From Caldilineaceae bacterium (GTDB taxonomy: Bacteria > Chloroflexota > Anaerolineae > Caldilineales > Caldilineaceae), in the NCBI GenBank assembly GCA_019637685.1, contig JAHBVF010000019.1, positions 1-64,000 of the forward strand: a stretch of 64,000 nucleotides of DNA, given 5' to 3'. Positions 61,872-64,000 of this stretch are shown here, piece after piece. How positions within the stretch are numbered: the first letter of the stretch is position 1; the number at the start of each line of letters is the position of its first letter. A program made the position numbers and the translations under genes. Below the pieces are notes generated by a model, which worked only from the letters and a program-made list of their open reading frames with translations, did no database searches and was not told where the DNA came from.

Positions 61872-63086
61872 ATGGCAGTTTACCTTGGGATTGACTGGAG
61901 TACAAAGAGCCACGCGTTAGCATTCATTAACCAGGAAGGAGGTACCATCGCCGAAGAAACCATTCGCCACAGCGCCCAAGGGTTCGCCCGACTGGATGAG
62001 CTGCGTTCCAGCCTGGACGTGTCAGCCGCCGATTGTCGGGTGGGCATCGAGAGCAGCCACACACTGATGATGGACTGGCTGTGGGCAAATGGATACGAGC
62101 AAGTCTATGTGGTTCCACCGCGGATGACAGCCAGTCGCCAGGCAAGTTATGGGCAGAGCGGGGCACGCACCGACAGTCGAGATGCCTATCTGATTGCGAA
62201 TCTACTGCGGACAGACCTGCACCTGCTCCACCCTTGGCGCCCCCATTCAGTCGCCATCCAGGCCTTACGCACTCAGGTTTCCCTGCGCATACAACTGGTG
62301 GCGGAGCGGGTGCGAGAGCAGAATCGGCTGACTGAACTGTTAAGTCGCTACTATCCCGCCTTTCTGCAGGCATTTTCTCTGGACACGGACGTAGGGCTGG
62401 CCTTTTTGCAACGCTACCCCACCCCCCAGGCCGCCGACGAGTTGACCTGGAGCGAATTCGAGGAATTTGCCTGCACTCAGGGCTATGCCTCCCAGCATCG
62501 GACCAAAACATTTGCGGCCCTGCAGCGGACACAGCCTCTGGCTCTGGCCGAAGTCGTTGCGGTTTCCCAGCAAAAAGCACTCCTGCTGGCCCAACGGATG
62601 CAGCAGACCCGGCGCTTTATCAAAGAGACGGAGAAATCGATTCAGGCTCTGTATCTCGAACATCCAGACTTCTATATATACGATTCACTGCCCGGTGCCG
62701 GGGAAGCTCTGGCCCCTGCTCTGTTGAGTAAGCTGGGCGACGACCGGGAGCGCTTTCCCTCGCCGGCCACCTTGCAAGCCTTTGCCGGTACCGCACCGGT
62801 GACCGAAGAAAGCGGCAAATGGCGCAAGGTTCGTTTCCGCCAAGCCTGTGACAAAGAGTTCCGCACGATTGTTCAGAACTGGGCCAAGGCTTCTCTCCAG
62901 AAGTCTCCCTGGGCCCAAGGCTATTTTGCCCAGGCAAAGGAGCGAGGCCACTCCTCCGCCCGAGCCTATCGGGCACTCGCCAATCGCTGGCTGGCTATCC
63001 TTTGGACTCTCTGGCAGTCCGGCCAGCCTTATGACGAAGAGTTCCATCTGCAACGGGTCAAAGCTCGCAAAATGCCTCGTTGCTAA
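61872..63086 (+). CDS. IS110 family transposase (bridge RNA-guided recombinase), 404 aa
   Basis: A DEDD recombinase that uses RNA guides. The RuvC-like domain has D8 (YLGIDWSTK), E60 (VGIESS), D101 and D104 (RTDSRDA). The C-terminal Tnp domain has LPGAGEALAPALLSKLGDDRERFPSPATLQAFAGTAPV, and the catalytic Ser S314 is in EESGKW. The length is typical (about 400 aa). An AGGAGG site lies 5 bases before the ATG. The leader upstream encodes the predicted bridge RNA. Confidence 0.93.
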   Translation: MAVYLGIDWSTKSHALAFINQEGGTIAEETIRHSAQGFARLDELRSSLDVSAADCRVGIESSHTLMMDWLWANGYEQVYVVPPRMTASRQASYGQSGARTDSRDAYLIANLLRTDLHLLHPWRPHSVAIQALRTQVSLRIQLVAERVREQNRLTELLSRYYPAFLQAFSLDTDVGLAFLQRYPTPQAADELTWSEFEEFACTQGYASQHRTKTFAALQRTQPLALAEVVAVSQQKALLLAQRMQQTRRFIKETEKSIQALYLEHPDFYIYDSLPGAGEALAPALLSKLGDDRERFPSPATLQAFAGTAPVTEESGKWRKVRFRQACDKEFRTIVQNWAKASLQKSPWAQGYFAQAKERGHSSARAYRALANRWLAILWTLWQSGQPYDEEFHLQRVKARKMPRC

Positions 63087-63447
63087 TCGCCCTTTGTGTG
63101 CTTTTGCTTGACATCGTTTCTCTCACTCTCTACTTTCATTCTGTGCAGACATGAGCGTTCTACGGTCAGATTTCGCCATTCATAGCACGGCCAGAGCGGT
63201 GTTGGATTACTGTAATCTATCGTGCTTCGACACCCTCTCTTCAACGCGCTTTTCTCCCATTTTGGGGCTTGACAAAGCGTGTCCAGTTTGCGGGTCTACC
63301 CGCTGAGTTTCGACACGGCCACAAACTGCTGTGGCCTGCCCAACCGGCGCTGGCCTGAATAGTCACAAAACTTCTTCCTATAGTCGGCCAGGAACCTCGC
63401 CAAACAGAGCGCTATCAAAACGCCAACAAAGTGCTAACGCCGGAATC

Positions 63448-63476
63448 TTCGACAGGCGTTCTGCTTGTGCTAGAAT
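63448..63476 (+). promoter_or_regulatory. Probable htpG promoter
   Basis: An extended -10 TGC-TAGAAT (TAGAAT at 63471-63476) with a weak -35 TTCGAC (63448-63453) at 17 bp. It is about 70 bp before the htpG start. The region 63375-63447 holds only ordinary intergenic sequence. Confidence 0.5.
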
Positions 63477-63545
63477 AGTCGGTGGCGCTACCCAAATTTT
63501 CATTCTATTTTATGTATCCTTTTCATACTTTGTTGGAGGCAGGCT

Positions 63546-64000
63546 ATGACCCAAGAGACCATCCAGGCTCCCGAATCCCTGGAATATCGTACCGAAGTCC
63601 GCCAGTTGCTCGACATTCTGGCCCACTCGCTTTACACCGAACGGGAGATTTTCCTGCGGGAACTGATCTCCAATAGCTCGGACGCGCTCAGCCGCATTCA
63701 GTTCGAAATGCTGACCAATTCGGATGTGGTGGATCACGACGCAGAGTTGGCCATCACCCTGCACGCCGACCGGGAGAACAAGACGCTGCTCATCAGCGAT
63801 TCGGGCATTGGGATGAACCGGGACGAATTGATCGAGAACCTGGGCACGATTGCTCATTCGGGCGCGCGCAGCTTTTTGCAGAGTGCCAAAGAGCAGGGCA
63901 AAACGCTGGACGAAGTGATCGGCCAGTTTGGCGTGGGATTCTACTCCGTTTTTATGGTGGCCGAAGAAGTGACAGTCACTTCCCGCTCCTATCGGGCCGA
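63546..64000 (+). CDS. htpG: Chaperone HtpG (HSP90), N-terminal part, cut by window end
   Basis: An ATP-dependent protein folding chaperone. The N-terminal GHKL ATPase domain is clear: [24 protein letters not shown], then [28 protein letters not shown] and [17 protein letters not shown]. An in-frame ATG at 63546 follows a GGAGG site 7 bases upstream. The remainder (about 470 residues expected) lies beyond base 64000. It lies downstream of the MITE/IS110 element. Confidence 0.95.
   Translation, partial: MTQETIQAPESLEYRTEVRQLLDILAHSLYTEREIFLRELISNSSDALSRIQFEMLTNSDVVDHDAELAITLHADRENKTLLISDSGIGMNRDELIENLGTIAHSGARSFLQSAKEQGKTLDEVIGQFGVGFYSVFMVAEEVTVTSRSYRA

Larger units (their letters stand above)
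61617..63282 (+). mobile_element. IS110 family insertion sequence, about 1.66 kb
   Basis: Boundaries are set by the shared TGT at 61617-61619 and 63280-63282. Sequence to the left (TATCGAAACC) and right (CCAG) would join to a target TATCGAAACC-TGT-CCAG. IS110 elements make no target duplication and have no long terminal repeats, in line with this. The left end holds a bridge-RNA-like leader and one transposase, and the right end about 195 bp of non-coding sequence. The exact crossover dinucleotide (TG or GT) is not known. Confidence 0.8.
61538..63366. mobile_element. IS66-type palindromic MITE carrying an IS110 insertion, 1829 bp
   Basis: Ends GTGACTATTCAGCC (61538-61551) and GGCCTGAATAGTCAC (63352-63366) match the terminal repeats of the nearby IS66. 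An 8-bp duplication AAAACTTC flanks it (61530-61537 and 63367-63374). The outer parts 61538-61619 and 63283-63366 are related as an inverted repeat: a CCGGTT block, then an unlike-sequence hairpin (CCTGG/CCAGG on the left, GCCACA/TGTGGC on the right), then GTRTCGAAAC. Taking out the IS110 leaves a 166-bp MITE. The IS110 at 61617-63282 sits inside it. The element has no IS66 transposase and could be moved in trans by the copy at 54377. Confidence 0.85.

Noticed and set aside
63269-63274. Circle-junction promoter of IS110 from TTGACA (63269) and TATAGT (61625)
   Set aside because: With the boundaries set by the guide matches the spacing would be 13 bp, too short for a normal promoter. A 17-bp spacing needs another TTGACA (63108) and a CT core that the guides do not support.
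63427-63440. CIRCE-like half site (AAGTGCTAA) before htpG
   Set aside because: Only one half fits GAGTGCTAA; the sequence 9 bases upstream (GCTATCAAA) does not match TTAGCACTC, so no inverted repeat is present.

Overview
The window looks like chromosome from a GC-rich, free-living, heterotrophic, respiring bacterium. Chloroflexota (Anaerolineae/Caldilineae-like) is the best guess from gene style: a MalT-type LuxR regulator, a NuoB/NuoCD/NuoI set, DUF433/DUF5615 and DUF6516 pairs, an FmdE-like protein, a Gram-positive-type SOS box before uvrB, and many short palindromic intergenic repeats. This is an inference, because there is no rRNA or tRNA gene here to fix the taxonomy.

Layout. 1-16,900: a MalT-like regulator, adenine deaminase, two aminotransferases, a DUF433/DUF5615 toxin-antitoxin pair, a TauE/SafE permease, a PfkB kinase next to a nucleoside hydrolase (nucleoside/purine salvage with the deaminase), an AIM24 protein and a gyrase/topo IV A subunit with a long basic tail. 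16,900-31,200: a GAF histidine kinase, uvrB behind a putative SOS box, an Ada-like DNA repair protein, an RHH/DUF5678 plus retropepsin-like pair, an arylamine N-acetyltransferase, a DUF6516 pair coupled to an MFS gene, and an operon holding an ABC exporter, a DUF6790-like membrane protein and a two-component system. 31,300-34,100: a promoter-to-terminator operon with two L,D-transpeptidases and a DUF3105 protein. 34,000-40,200: an FmdE-like protein under a probable Moco riboswitch, a four-gene metabolic run (amidohydrolase, Ldh-type dehydrogenase, sugar isomerase, beta-lactamase-like hydrolase), a broken esterase gene and a Dabb protein. 40,300-48,800: two MFS genes and a small complex I locus (NuoB, NuoCD, NuoI) whose subunits B and I carry similar lysine/alanine-rich tails, followed by a UPF0173 hydrolase, a DUF1858 protein and a CxxC protein. 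48,800-64,000: an accessory, repeat-rich region with sugar-acid genes (sulfatase, galactonate dehydratase-like enolase, KduD, aldo/keto reductase, amidohydrolase), an IS66 element that splits an HNH endonuclease gene, and an IS110 element, ending at the start of htpG.

The most striking object is at 61,538-63,366. An IS110-family insertion sequence sits inside a small palindromic element that has the same terminal repeats and the same 8-bp target duplication size as the IS66 copy 6 kb away. The leader of the IS110 gene folds into a three-hairpin RNA. Its four internal-loop segments match, in the expected orientations, the left target flank (9 nt), right target flank (7 nt), right donor end (10 nt) and left donor end (7 of 8). 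This is the layout of a bridge RNA, so the insertion can be decoded from sequence alone.

Other transposon-like traces are a MITE family with terminal repeats and 6-7 bp duplications just upstream of two genes, a hairpin element that has broken an esterase gene, and several dispersed palindrome families used as 3'-end hairpins.
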